Shown here piece by piece: positions 12,034 through 24,316 of a DNA stretch of 64,000 bases (positions are counted from its first letter, which is position 1; each line of letters starts with the position of its first letter). The stretch lies in the NCBI GenBank assembly GCA_023014335.1, contig JAECYW010000011.1, positions 1,612,001 to 1,676,000 of the forward strand. The letters run 5' to 3'. The position numbers and the translations under genes were made by a program. The notes below the pieces were generated by a model, which was not told where the DNA came from, ran no database searches, and worked only from the letters and a program-made list of their open reading frames with translations. Source of the stretch: Galerina marginata (Eukaryota; Basidiomycota; Agaricomycetes; Agaricales; Galerinaceae).

Positions 12034-12717
12034 CATGGATCCTCCGAGTCAGTGTTACCATAATTTTTTCTATTCCACTTACCTTGAGCAGCTTCTCCAT
12101 TCACCAATGAGGAACTAGAGGCAGCTGGTCTTCGCGGCGAAGGCGAGTGCCTTAATTATTTTGTGCATCTATCCTACACTTACCATCTCCTTTGTAGGCG
12201 TTTCCGAGTCTGTCGTACTGGCAATGAAGATGATGACGGAGCACGCTGGACTCCTAGACGAGCTACTTTCCACGTCTGTACCAACACATACCCTTCCCGT
12301 TTAATTAGATCTGTTCCTGTTCGCGCTCGAGTGCATGAACTACTTGGACGATCGCAAGACCCTCTCTTTACCTGCCTAGGCAAGCGTTGTCGAGGCGGCT
12401 TCCTACTCCTCTGCACTTGACGTCGCCTCGGATGCCACCGCAGTCGCCTCATACGTTCTCTCGTACTGGGAGAGGACCACCTACTACAACTGTATATCTC
12501 CCGACCCTCCTGAGTTCTTCTACCGCTTGGATCTCCTCGAGAATCCCTTCCCCATCCCAAGTGCAGACATCCCATCTCCCTATCAAGACCGTCTATGGAG
12601 TCTTCAACATGCTGCTCAGCGCTGTCTGGGACACTGGCCCAGTTTAAGGGCAAAGTCTTCGACTTACTGGGCTCTGCCTCGTCTTTCTCATGATTACTTC
12701 GTCTAATAAAGCACTTT
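12034..12717 (+). pseudogene. Coding-like fragments upstream of the protease-like pseudogene
   Basis: From the ATG at about 12034 the plus strand shows short in-phase pieces (ASPFTNEELEAAGLRGEGE; ESVVLAMKMMTEHAGLLDEL; ALDVASDATAVASYVLSYWE; PEFFYRLDLLENPFPIPSAD) separated by stops and frame changes. Their composition and codon use look like former exons, possibly of the pseudogene directly downstream or of another lost gene. I do not recognise a domain. Confidence 0.35.
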
Positions 12718-13167
12718 CAGGAGACAAGTTTACTCCTACGACTGTCAAGTTCCCGACAACTATCGGCTCATGATCACGCGCGAGCTCTTGGTTGTTCCCA
12801 ACTGTTTCGACAGCAACGGTGTGCCTTGCCTTATTGTCATGAATGACGGTAACGCCACCGACCTCACAGTTGGACGCTATGCATGCCTGAAAGCCTACCT
12901 CTGCGATGACCTTGGCGTCGAGTCCGTCGAACTCGCCATCTATAACTATGATAAGTAGTCGGGCCCGTTCTCCGCCAAGGGGGACTCATGATCAGGCTCG
13001 CTCATCTGCGATGGCGAGGGTCATATGGTTGGTATGCTCCACGCTAGGATGCCAAAAGACAGGAGCAACCACGTCACCGCGTCACCTACGCCACTCCCGC
13101 CTGGTGGGCCATCGAGCAACTCAAATTCAACTATCCGCACGCTGATTTCAGCCGCACCACCTTCTAA
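12718..13167 (+). pseudogene. Serine-protease-like (GDSG) agaric protein, C-terminal remnant
   Basis: The translation reads YDCQVPDNYRLMITRELLVV, then GVPCLIVMNDGNATDLTVGR, YLCDDLGVESVELAIYNYDK, then SGPFSAKGDS and GSLICDGEGHMVGML, and after a shift YATPAWWAIEQLKFNYPH to TAA 13165-13167. This matches the C-terminal trypsin-like fold of a common agaric family with the GDSG active-site motif. Three lesions are visible: stop TAG at 12956-12958 (one substitution from AAG), a 6-base insertion inside GDSG that creates TGA at 12989-12991, and an 8-base GTCACCGC duplication near 13075 that shifts the frame. The body of the enzyme is missing, so it is a pseudogene. Confidence 0.8.
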
Positions 13168-14253
13168 ATGCGAACACCATCATTGGCCATCTGCTAACCG
13201 CAGAAAGAAAAAAAAACTGGGAGCATAGTGGAAGGTAAGGAGTGGAGAGATGGACTAAGCTTAAGAAACTCAAGAGCTCTGACCGTTCCTTCTTAATAGT
13301 GGTGTCATCGGAGTTGGGAAGCTCTCCAACTTGACGGAGGATGGCTGAATGATCGTCACTGGTGACCAACACTCTGGCTGGGAAAGTCTATGCAAGCTCT
13401 GGATTGTGGTTCATCTTGAGGATATGGAGAAGCTTTGGGAAAAAGTTCGAGCAGTATCGCCAGCATATGCGTTATGACTATTACTTCCTAGGTTTGTCAG
13501 AGCGTAGCACTGGTCGAAGACGTCGTTACACCCACTGGAAAAAATCATGCGATCGCGTATCTATGTAAATTAATTAACGGAACCCGGCTTGGGTAACGGC
13601 AAGTACTCGAGTACAAGAGCAAAACGCGTTGTCTGCATTGGTCTCGACGCGTCCATAAACAGTTCCCATCAACCAAGTAAGCTAATCAGTGGAAGTGCGA
13701 TTTCTCGGCAATGCAGGCTGAGGCAATGATGTAGGGTGGAGTCTTGACTGACTGCTTTCGCTTGGAAACAATGACCCGCTGCCTCGTTGCGCTTGGATCC
13801 CCGAGTCGTGGAGGAGGTGAGGCAGCGAAGACGTCGTTGAAGTGGAACAGCGCTAGCGGCGCGACGGATGGGGTTAGTTGCTTTGATGAACCGGTAATAG
13901 CAGTGTTGTCATAATAATTTCAGTCTGCCGACTCCTCGTTTCATCCCCTCCACCACCTCTACATCGTCCACCACGCCGAATGCACGTTCCACCGCTATCA
14001 TTATCTCTGAGACTATAAGTCTACAACTTTGAACGACGACCCAGAATATCCAATCTCGTCGTTTGAAACACCCTTCATTACCTCATTTCTCACACTCACA
14101 CTCAAAGAACAATAGAGTATTGCAAGTTCACTGCCATACGGTAAAGTACAATGCTTATTCGCTTATTCTCGCCGCTCATGTACTGCGCTTGTATTAAAGA
14201 GAGAGACCCTACAACCCGCCTATCCCTGCACCTTTGCTTCTCTCTATCCCTTC
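13168..14253. other. Intergenic, promoter side of the Flc-like gene
   Basis: This is about 1.1 kb with no recognised gene. A short upstream open frame begins at ATG 14151 in a different phase from the Flc-like start and could act as an upstream ORF. Pyrimidine-rich stretches at 13990-14130 are typical of basidiomycete promoters. Confidence 0.4.
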
Positions 14254-16978
14254 ATGTTTTCTCTCCTCGCCTGGCAGCGAGCCCTTGCCCTTCTCTTCAT
14301 CTTCTCCTTGACGCCAAATGCCACTGCTATTGAGGATACCTTATGTGAGTTCTTTCCTGCCACCAACGGTTCGCATATTTACCGATTGTCGCTCTACTCA
14401 GTTACGTCTTCTGTAACATACTGCAATCCACCAGAAACACTTCTTATCCAGCGTTTCGAGCTCGCCTATTTCCCCGCCAACACTTCTGTCTCGTTCAATG
14501 TCTCCGCCGCGAGCGTCGTGCGTGTTTTTTCCTGCTTGTTCCGTCAGCTCCGAATCTGACATCATTCTGATTGTTCAGCAAGCTAATGTTAATGTTACCG
14601 CCAACCTTTTCCTCAATGTCTACGGGATGAATCCCATTAATGTCACCCTCGACCTCTGCGGGATTTTGAAGGGCGCGCTGTGTCCCCTTCCCATGTACAA
14701 TTTCACCGGGGCGGACTCACTAACGCTGCCGTCTTCCCTGAGCGTGCTCAACAAAATTCCGAAGATAGCGTACAAGATTCCCGACCTTGAAGGATTTGCG
14801 CAGTTGACGCTTACCGAAGTAAAAACGGGGACGGTTAAGGCCTGCGTTCAAGCGACGCTCTCCAACTGGACGCTCCGCCCACCAACCCGCCGTGGAATGG
14901 ACGACAGGCGGCGTGACCCTCGCAGCTCTGCTATTCGCCGCTTGGCAGTCCATATACTCGCCAGAAGCTATCCTCCCATTCCGCCTCCTCGAGTTGATGT
15001 ACCTCTTCCAAAGTATCGCGAGCAGCTCCTTCCTCAACCTAAACTACCCCTCTGTATATCGCGCATTCGCCGTTGAACTTTGCATGGGCAATGGGACTGC
15101 TCTCGTCTGGCCCAGAGTCGTCTTTACAGAATTCCATCAACCGCATGCGGCACCTTACCGGCGGTAATCTTGCTGACGCCATTGACAGCTCCGCCGTCGG
15201 CCTGGTCAACCGAAAAGCTGAGCCCGTACAATTCCCCTTCCTCTAGTTTCGTTATCGGCACATCATTTGGCTCCATCCTGTCCTCGAGAGATTTGGATTC
15301 AGGATTCACAGGCAACCTTTCCAGACTTGTGATAGCCAACTCAACGCCGCATACCGCACTGAGCGCTCAATCCCGCGACACAATCGTCAACTGGCAATGT
15401 GCAGACCGTCACCGCCGCATCGTCGAACGTTCTTCAAGCCGGAATCCCCATTTATGTCAACACGAAACACATTGCGACTGCCAACGCCTTTATGACGGTG
15501 TTCCTTGTCGGGCTTTGTCTGCTGGCGATCGCCCTGGCCGTGTTCGCGCTTGGGTATGGTGTCATGTTCCTGCTGGAAAGAAGACAGGCTCGCAGGCACA
15601 ATAGCAGAGCCGCGATCAACTTTGACTACCCCTCCTTCGCAATGTCGTGGCTCCTCCGCTTGGTGAGTTAACTCCGGAGCAGTTTGGATCGGGTTTTTCT
15701 AATTATTTCCTTTAGGCTCTCGTTGCCGCATTCCCGCTCCTTATTTTTATTTTCTATCAGTGGACATTGAAAGATTCCTGGCTATCTATTTTCATCTCTG
15801 TCCTAACGCTTATCGCCATTACCTGCTCCATGGCCTATCCTACCTTCATCACGCTACGTTTCGCGCGTCGAGAGTCAGCCCAAGAACTATATGCCGAAAA
15901 TTCACAGATCCTCTCTCGATTCGGACCCTTATACGCACAATATCGATCACCTCGATATTACTTTTTCGTACCACTGCTGGTCGCGTTCTTCCTCCGCGCC
16001 ATCTTCATCTCCTTCGCCAAATCCTCTGCCGAGGCTCAGATAGCGCTGCTGATCGCGGTCGAGCTCGGCTTAGTCCTCGCACATTTTGTCTTGAAACCCG
16101 CCAAGACGAGAGGCGGTGACGTCTTTGGGACGTATCTCGCCATTATGCGGCTTGTCTCTACAGCGCTCATGGTCGCCTTCATCCAGAAGGTGGAAGTCAA
16201 GGCCATTCCGCGTGTGGTTATCGGCATTGTCATCGCCCTCGTATGGTCCGTGGCTGTCGTTATCGTCATCGGCAACCTTGCAGTGGCACGCTTTCTCTGC
16301 GATCCTATCGAGAGTACGCAGCCGAAGGGAGACATCATCGATGAGCGGATCAGGCGTCGGCTCCGAAGGCTCGATGATGGAGAAAGGCGTTCGCAGGGAC
16401 CCAAAATGGGAGCACGAGAAGCGACCTCGTCGAGAAAGACGCGTCCCGTGCCGCCCGTTCGGAGTACAGCCTCCGCCGCGACGACTCGATCGGCGGAGAA
16501 GGCAGCATCGAGGAAGTCGCGCGCGCACGGCCGCTCAACCCTACGCCGGAGCACAACATCCCGCTGGACCCGTACCTCCTCACCCCATATCCGATCTCGC
16601 CCACCGGGACGACGGTGAGCACGATGGACCCGCCGAGCCTGTACTCGCGCGACTCTGGGACGATAACGGTGGGCAGCCTGCTACCGCGGCGATGGAGCTT
16701 CTCAGCTGAGCCAGCCGGGGTCGCCTGCGGGCTCGAGTTTCGGTCACGGGAATCAGTGTCATGCGGCCTCCTTGACATCGTCACCTTTCCCGCCGTCGTC
16801 GCCGTCAGAGGGCAGTCACAGCAATGGGAGCCAGGGTAGTCATGGGAGCCATAGTGCGCTGTCCAGGAACGCGTCGGTCAGGGCGGCGCAGCAGCAACAT
16901 CAGCAGAGACACGCTGATATTGAGGAGGAGGAAGATGTAGAGGGGCTGCCTGCTTCGAAGACTGTGAGACCGTCATAG
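14254..16978 (+). CDS. Flc/TRP-like membrane protein with ML-like lumenal domain (frame broken several times)
   Basis: The start ATG at 14254 gives a signal peptide (MFSLLAWQRALALLFIFSL) and a lumenal ML-like domain with several N-glycosylation sites and cysteines (YCNPPETLLIQRFELAYFPA; LDLCGILKGALCPLPMYNF). The TRP-type membrane region follows: TGGVTLAALLFAAWQSIYS, YLFQSIASSSFLNLNYPSVY, TANAFMTVFLVGLCLLAIAL, and after an intron near 15664-15717 a block of five or six helices (YPTFITLRFARRESAQELYA; FFVPLLVAFFLRAIFIS; VVIGIVIALVWSVAVVIVI). The cytosolic tail is Ser/Pro rich and ends at TAG 16976-16978. The family (yeast FLC1-3, fission yeast Pkd2) acts in ER/plasma-membrane calcium and cell-wall homeostasis. 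Seven single-base phase changes occur, all readable as a doubled synonymous third base (14866, 15074, 15216, 15391, about 16360, 16424, 16692). It is either a normal gene with consensus artefacts or a young pseudogene. Confidence 0.8.
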
Positions 16979-17632
16979 ACTCCTTTTTGCGACTTTTTTT
17001 TTATCATCCACCCACTCACAACACCCACCCACTCTACAATCTCATCATCGGCATAAAGAAGACATTCCATTATTCAAAGACGTGGCCACTCTAGAGGCCT
17101 TTCAACTCTTTCTTTCTCCCTTCATGGACCCTCAACCACTCAATCATGTATCATAGTTTGCGCATCCATCCATCCATCTAGCCCCTTCAACTCATTCAAC
17201 CACTGTTTTCATACACTTCTGTCCTACCATTGCTACGCCATCTCTCGCGAAAGTTGGCATTTCCACATTCATTTAATCAGCATTTTACTTTACTCCTGCT
17301 GAGCTCCGAGCTTACCAGTACATATACTTATTTCTTAATAACATTTATGTGCATCATCCATGGCCGCTCTGAAGTGAAAAAATAAAGTCTAAAATTGTGT
17401 ACTCATAGCCGCAAAAAGTAACTGTGATTCTACAATAATTGGCTATGCATCTATTACACATATGTTACACAGCAACCCATGGTTGATATAGAGGTACATA
17501 GTTGAGATACACAGACTACGGGTCCCAACCCCAACCAACTAAATCCAAACTACAAATTTCCATCGCTGACTCTGCGCATCGGTTCAGGATCGGCGACGTA
17601 GAAATCAAACAATACTAGCCCTCTGCAGCCCG
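16979..17632. other. Intergenic between convergent genes
   Basis: This is a 3' UTR-like, AT-richer segment with CCATCCATCC-type short repeats near 17165 and no open frame of note. It separates the plus-strand Flc-like gene from the minus-strand F-box gene. Confidence 0.5.
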
Positions 17633-19628
17633 CTACGACATATTTAGCATCTTCTTAGGCATCAGAGAGGGGAAAGAAATGAACTTGCCATTGCCTTCTG
17701 GGATGTAAAGAAGGTTGCCGTATTGATCCCAGCCCCATTTGAGCTCCGAAGATATTCTATTCAAAGCTGAGGACCAACGCGGTCGTAAAGCGTCAAGGCG
17801 TTTGCTGATACTGATCTTCAAGTTCATTGGAATCTGGACTTCAAATAAAACTTGGAGTAATGTTCTTTCAATCTTCTTAAACTGCAACGGTGCCTTTCAG
17901 CCCTTTGATCTTAGATGAATTATAATTCTAAGAACTTACATAAAGATAAATGATCATATCTGTGCTTGTTTCGAGACGTTCCAGCAGTGAAACGGTGACC
18001 TCCATCTTGCTGGAAATCTGTTCATTCCGAGACTTTCTTGACATTTTGATCTTTTGGTTGGTAGAAAGTTTGATTTCCCGGATGTTCTTGTCCAGTGTAT
18101 TGTTAGTGTCCGTTAAGTTATTGCCGACACCGAATCCGGATTGATTTGTCCCTAAACCAAAATGCTTCACATAGTCGAGCGGGTCGTGTGTCGTGGTTGG
18201 AACGATTTTGAAGAGATCCAGTCTTGAAGGTTTACCGTCCAATACGATGCTGTCGGGGAAGATGAGGTCACACCGCATTCGTGCAAGGTCACGGAGAACA
18301 TCGAGGTTGTAGAAACCCCGACCAAGGTGTATCGTTAGCGATTTAAGATGAGGAACGAGCTTCCACTCGCATTCACGACCTGGTTCGAGTTGCGAAAGCA
18401 AATCGACTAGGCCGTAGTCAGGATCATTCAAATCCAGAAACACGAGAGAAGGTGTCGAAAGCAACACTTGATCGATCTGTGCTTCCGCGAGCCGGGGCAT
18501 GTGAAGGACAAGCTTTTGCAGCCTGCAAGAAGAGCGATTGATCATGGCCGAAACGTCTGATGCGACAGAAAGAGGGATAAAACATCGAAATTGAGCATCT
18601 TCAAGAGACGGAAGTGTCAGTTTGCTGAGCAGGATAATCACCCCGGGTTCGCCGTTGAAAGATTGAATCACAAGAGTGGTTAGATGAGTGAGTGTGGTGG
18701 GTGAAAGGAGGGATAGACCACTGACAGAGAGCCACTCCTTGGTAGAATGTAAAGCTCATTGTCTTTAAATTGGTTGCGCATTTTAGAACGAGAGGGAGAT
18801 GATTGCACTCCATAGATTCCTCTGTGAAGCTCGTCAACTGGGACCAGGGAACCTGTACTAAACCCGACCAAGGGGAGCTGGCAAAGTTTACCTCTTGTAG
18901 CTTGGGAGCGGTTTCGAACGCATCCACATGTAAGCGCCCAGTTCTGCTGATAACAAGCTTCAAGGATCGTAACGAGGAAACTCGGCCTTTAACTCTTGAG
19001 AAATGGGCACAAACATCCTCCGATATTACCAGTGAAATCCTTTCCCAGCGTTCGGAATGTTTGAAAAGCAAGGCGAGAATGTTATCGTCCAGGACAGTTG
19101 GTGAGTTGCTTCGACAGGAAGAAAGTTATTTTGTCAGTGGGATGATCTCTGCAACAGCATGGAGAGGCAGTCGACCCGCTGCCTGCACTTGTGCCTCTCC
19201 CAATGATCCCAGGAAAAGAGGGGGGATGTCTCTCCACAGCGCGGTTATTCCAACTGCTACCTGTCGCCACCTTCGGCAAACGTGGGTAAGTGTCCAAGGA
19301 GGGGCGTTAGGGCGAATCGAAGTCGTGGAAATGGAGGAATATCTCAACGAGCAATTCGGGGGGAAGACGCCTCGAAGCTGAGAGTAGTGCTTCGTGCGCC
19401 TGAAGGAAGTTTGAATAAGAATCTAAAGTTTGGGAAGGAGGACTCCCCGTTGTACGGATTTCTTGCAACCTCGCTTCCGTCGTGGCTATGGTATCATGGA
19501 TTAAAGCGAGTTCCTGCTCAGAAGGTGGGTCGTTGGAACGAAGGAAGCAATGGTGTGGGTGACTTCAAGAACTTTGCGTGGCCTCTGACTTTCAGAGAAA
19601 GCATTCCACTGACTCCTTTTAGAGACAT
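17633..19628 (-). CDS. F-box/leucine-rich protein, disrupted frame
   Basis: The coding path starts near ATG 19628 (start uncertain). It reads SEQELALIHDTIATTEARLQ, then the agaric F-box core SASRRLPPELLVEIFLHFHD and PPWTLTHVCRRWRQVAVGIT, followed by leucine-rich segments (SLRSLKLVISRTGRLHVDAF; PRLAEAQIDQVLLSTPSLVF; LLSQLEPGRECEWKLVPHLK). It ends with an exon at 17887-17633. The family supplies SCF ubiquitin-ligase receptors; the target is unknown. Breaks: single-base shifts at 19309-19310 (CCCTAAC) and 18744-18745 (TTCTACC), plus an in-frame TAA at 19126-19128 between VAEIIPLTK and LSSCRSNSP. The two shifts fit the doubled-wobble pattern seen elsewhere in the window; the TAA does not, unless it lies in an unrecognised intron. 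It may be a pseudogene. Confidence 0.6.
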
Positions 19629-20178
19629 GTTCTGTCTGGTCGGGTAGGCGCTAGGCTCTTGTGAAGACTACAGTGCAGGCGCCTGAGGCTCCCGTCGTTC
19701 ACCTAGGTAAGAATTGGTCAAGGCTGCTGGAAAATGGTGTTTCCTTTGATGAATAGCTCACGTCACTCATAAACACGCAGTTGGACAATTGAGCTGGACG
19801 AAAATGGGTGATGGAGGTGTAATGGAAGGAATTGTAATCAATAATGATCGTCACTGATCATCTAAACTTGTACTCGCACTGAATCAGTCTACGACTCTCG
19901 CAGTCACAAGAATATAATTTTTGTGTACAGAATAACAAACGTCGTTAGTCGTATGTACTATGCATTTCTCATTGCTCAAGGACAGCCCATGTGTGAACGC
20001 CATGTCCATCAACCAGTGTCCACCAATCACAACTGTCTTGCAGTTGATGAAGTGAGCCTGCGTTCTGTCAAATTCAAATGGAAAGATCAATTAATGAAGA
20101 TAATAAAATAAACGAAAGTGCTGCTCTTTTGCTTCATGCGCATTCAAACCAGAGATGAGACGAAAAACGAACTGACAT
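19629..20178. other. Intergenic
   Basis: This lies between the 5' side of the F-box gene and the 3' end of the zinc-finger gene (both minus). No coding or structural signal was recognised. Confidence 0.5.
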
Positions 20179-21345
20179 TCAAGGCAGAACTTCCCGCCGC
20201 CCTCTCCCAGCACCATTGGGTACCTTTCGCTTCTTAAACACGGCAGTAGGCGTGCCTTCAGAAAGAGACGATGGCAAAGTGTCTTCTGTTTTAATGTCGG
20301 GTTCAGCCTTGATGGAATGTTGGTGTTCTTCGGATTTGGAAGTGTTTGCCTCGGTCTGCTCTACGTTTCCAAAGATACTCTTCCTTTCCTCTTGCTTTAA
20401 GTCTGGTAGAGGCTGGCTCCATTGTGGCCGGGTCCATTTAGAAGATGTCGAAGGCGCTTCGTCCTCAACTTTGATAGGATCACCTGTGGTTGTACGACTA
20501 CCCTCTCCAACCTGGGAATGAGAAGCTTCGCCAGGTCGTTTCCACTGCGTTGCTGTCCATTTTGGTGCTCCGACCGCGGACGCTTGCTCCTGTGTGTTGG
20601 GCAGGATGGCAGCTGAATCCGGTTTGGGATCTTCCTTCTTCTTTATTTTTATTGGTATTGCTCCAGGATCGTAAATTTCGCCCAGGCCAGTGTTTACGGT
20701 TTTCTTTCTTATTTTGAAGGTGCGGGTATCTTCTTCGTCCAGTGGAGCCTCAGCTTCTCTTTTCGCGCCTATTTCACTAGCAGGAGTTGACGATGGTGAC
20801 GGTGGACCAGTCAGGTCGGACGTTGCCTCTGACGTTGAGGCGACAGGAAGAGTTAAGACTTGCCATTCACCGGCAACTCCTTGAGAACGTCGACGCTCTA
20901 ACTCTGCGGCAAGTCGCTCTGCATCGGGGTCGCTGTACCCTAAAGACTGAGCAGTACTATAGTTCGCAAAAGGATTAGATGGTTTGGCTGCCGGCTTCTT
21001 TGGTGCAGAAGATGTAGACGCGACCGGGGCGGATGGCTTTGCTCGTCCGGCACCGACATCATCAGCAAATGCCGCAGCTGCTGCCTAATGTACAATGTAA
21101 GCCAGAATTTTGAAAGTGATGTATAAATTACTTACTTGTTCCACGCGCTTCATCTCCCTTTTCTCCTCCTCGAGATCCTTCTTCTGCTTCTCACCAGCCT
21201 TATAGATTCCTCTGATGAAACGCTCCAGGTTTCCCTTATGCCTCAGACCGTTTTCATGATGCTGGCGCGAGGGGGCATCGTCTGCAATATATGTATCGCA
21301 GTACTTGCAGAAATACTTCTTCTTCGATACCCAGTATTCGCTCAT
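20179..21345 (-). CDS. U1-type zinc-finger protein, WBP4/FBP21-like spliceosomal protein
   Basis: The start ATG at 21345 gives MSEYWVSKKKYFCKYCDTYI, a U1/matrin-type C2H2 zinc finger with CKYC and HHENGLRHKGNLERFIRG. One intron (about 21085-21135, GTAAGT donor) leads to a coiled and charged tail with AGRAKPSAPVASTSSAPKK, NYSTAQSLGYSDPDAERLAA and GLGEIYDPGAIPIKIKKKED. Repeated WKRP/WTRPQW-like lines follow, and a basic nuclear-localisation-like end (VFKKRKVPNGAGRGRREVLP), stop at 20179-20181. The N-terminal finger plus disordered tail match WW-domain-binding protein 4, which joins the B complex of the spliceosome next to U1/U2. A true WW domain is not evident, as in several fungi. About 370 residues; the frame is clean. 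Confidence 0.75.
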
Positions 21346-22073
21346 GGTCACCGTGGAATGGTGGACTGAACAACGTGGTGACTCTGAGCGACTCAGCATC
21401 CTTCCATGCTGACGTAATGAAGTATCGGACGGCCGGACGCCCGGGACGCGCGCTTAATTACTCCGAGTCATTTACTGAGTTTTGACTGAGTTGGTACTGA
21501 GTGTGTTTTCCCTTCCGCTTAAAATATTCGATAGCTGAAAGGCTGCAGGTACGTTGTGCCAAAATCAATTTTAATTCATTAAACGAAAGCCATTTATTGA
21601 GGTGACGCCGTGCTGCCAGTGGCACATGGCAAGTCTTATCATAAACGAGCGGCATATATTGTCGGTGCGAGATATCCTAGGCCTAAGATCAAGCATCCAG
21701 CTTACAGCCCCGCCGTTTCCAGTAGAAATCGGAAGACAGCATGATCGCGCGAAGTTCGCTACATATTCGACAGGGTCCATTGGTAGTTTCGCAATGACCC
21801 ATTTAAGCTTTTCAGCTTTGCCGCCTTTCGTCGGTTTCTTGTCAATAGTGTTCGAAAAGCATATTTTTATCCACTGAAAATGAATGGTACTTATTGGGCT
21901 TTACAACAACTTTACAATAGGATAAATAAATACACCTGTTGGCAAAATATCTATGCGCTCACTTCCAATGTTCCATGGCATAAATGTCATATGAATATTC
22001 GTGCACTAAGGTACTGTACATGCTTATACGCGACTGCAAATCATACAACTATAATTACCGAATATACACCCTT
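21346..22073. other. Intergenic
   Basis: This is about 0.7 kb between the 5' end of the zinc-finger gene and the 3' end of the next F-box gene. The segment 21880-22070 is AT-rich, as expected of a 3' flank. No gene was recognised. Confidence 0.5.
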
Positions 22074-23919
22074 CTACCTCAACTCCACATTGAGTGTTTC
22101 GCTAAGTGTAACACTACCAGAACGAACAGTCTTAAATTCGGCTGCTTCTGGTCGATTAAAACCAACACCTCTCCCATCTTGTCTGTCACGCATCGCACGA
22201 TGAATAGCCGGAAACTGCAGGACAATTTCCTCAGGGGGTCCCCAATCACCCTGAGGTTCGTATTCCTTGTAACGGAAATAAGACCTTGGGTCCTGAATCG
22301 GAGAATTAGGGACCGGAAAGCCACGCGCATTATAAGCGTTCGTGAGGCGCTCGACTGCAAGGTCAGTTACTTCTTGTTGATAACGAGCGACCTCAGCTCT
22401 GACGGCCGGAAGTGCTGCAAGCCATTCGGGGTCGTCATAGATGGGAAAATCGTCGATCTCAACGGCGCGAGCAGTCGGATCAGGTCCATAATCCTTTTTC
22501 CAGACAGATTTTACGGACGGCATTTCGAAGAATGTGGCACGGGAAGGGAAGAGGTCCGACTGGGGGTCTGCTTGCAAGAGATTCTTGTATTGAGGAATCA
22601 GTGCGTCGCGCCGCATCTTGTGGCGCGCACTTATTAAGTCAGAGCGCAGTGCTTTCACCAGAGGCTTTTCGATGTTTTTCCAAACTATCACGACCCAGAT
22701 AATAATGTTGCGCATTGAGCTTTATAATAAAGCTTAGCTTACTTCGAGGAGTGAGTTTTCGCGGTTGATCAACTTCACGTTTAGAATGCCAGTAGCCTAT
22801 TAATAGTAGGCTGGTGGATGTTAGCAGCTGCAACTAGAATTCATGTTACGCGTACAAACTCACGTCTCATCCGTCCAACCTAAAGCCAAAAGCTTCTGTC
22901 GGATACTTCCTCTACGAGACTGACGGTTCCTGTAGTCCTCATCATATTTGTTGTTGGCTTGTTCCAGCAGCCATTTCTCAATCTTTCGTGCATCCTAGAG
23001 AAGTGTAAGTCAGATTGAGGACATTTAAATAAATGAACCTTGCCTTTTCAATGGCTTCCTTCAGTTGCTGGCGTTCTTCGACAAATTTCTCAAGTTCATC
23101 GCCTTGCATTGTGTGAAGTTTCTTAGACAACTTTTTGATGCCGCGAGGTATCCTGTAACCTGAGAGGTATTTCGTCAGTGGGCATTGCACCAGAAGGACT
23201 GCAAGAGGAAGTAACCTGCGTCGCTGGTGTACTTTGCGCACTCCTTAGCCATTGGGTGAAGAGATTTTAGAAACTTTCTCAATTGAGGTTCAGTAACCTT
23301 GCTGTTGGCACATAATTTCCGCAATTAGGTTGAGAATTGGAAAAGTATTACTGTGTGCATACGTTTCGAACCGACAATCAGAGCAAAGTCTGGCACAGTT
23401 CACGAAATTGATTTCCTGCACATTCGATTTCGAACAGTCCTGGCCAAGTTGATAAATTTCATCCTTGAATCAAGAATAAAAGTATGAAGTAGCATACATG
23501 GCAATTTTTGTCAAAGACAAGCAGTATGTATTGTCGTTCGGTTATGTCTTGGGCTTCAAGTTCAGGCATTCCAGCCCCTTCCCTTGCTGTTTTCCAAAAC
23601 AGGTCCGAAGAGAGAAGAGTGTCGCGAAACAGTTTATTGCTTCGGGAAAGATTTATCAAAGTCTGAGGGTCAAGACAATCGACAATCTGAGGGCCATTGG
23701 TTAGACTCTGGGGGCACTTTAATCGCTGCCAAAATACCGTACGCGATAGACAACCTCTGGGGGTAGTTTCTGAACAAGAGCTTCAAGCTTTCCGGCCATG
23801 CCTCGCTTGGCAGGTCTCTTATCAATAGCATTCGATGCAGCACGCTTTCGAGCACGAGATGCAGGCTTTGAGCCCGATGATTCTGGCATGGTCTCTGGAT
23901 TTGAGTTGGGTAAGTTCAT
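22074..23919 (-). CDS. F-box protein with C-terminal agaric-specific domain
   Basis: The start ATG at 23919 (or the second ATG ten codons on) is followed by a basic, NLS-like segment (SRARKRAASNAIDKRPAKRG) and an F-box split by an intron: VQKLPPEVVYR / IVDCLDPQTLINLSRSNKLF, RDTLLSSDLFWKTAREGAG. Next comes a cysteine-rich exon where CHxC/C-type pairs may bind zinc, then YLSGYRIPRGIKKLSKKLHT, a coiled segment, and a 22715-22074 exon with SDLFPSRATFFEMPSVKSVW and DDPEWLAALPAVRAEVARYQ. This architecture recurs in mushroom F-box families. It is probably a substrate receptor of an SCF E3 ligase; the target is unknown. There are at least six introns and the frame appears clean. Confidence 0.75.
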
Positions 23920-24316
23920 TGTTCAAGATTAGACTTCAAGTTGAACTGCTTGTGACGCTGTCAGGTGATATCTCTCCGAATGGGGTATGTACGTGACGCC
24001 AAGCCCGAAACGTCCACCTCTACATTCGTCCATGAGCGCGTACCTGTCGCATCATGGGGTTGCTGGCGCACAAGGTATTCTCAGTTCCCACCCTTCCCGC
24101 GAACTTTTTACTTATCAGATGCACAGAGCGACCTGAGTACATATCCTTATATCTTAATTCTTCTCGTAACGAGTTGCTAACGCCTTACACTCAGGGAAAT
24201 CACTTTTGATTCATCCACCTTGTCACCCATGTTGGTGTTCGTTTGCACCCTGTCATCGTCACCTTAAAAATCGACCAGCACTTGTCCTTTTTCCTCAAAC
24301 TCCAAGCTCTTGAGCA

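Noticed and set aside
16036..16784. Long minus-strand frames opposite the Flc-like gene
   Set aside because: They are GC-driven mirror frames with no domain; the plus strand encodes clear membrane helices.
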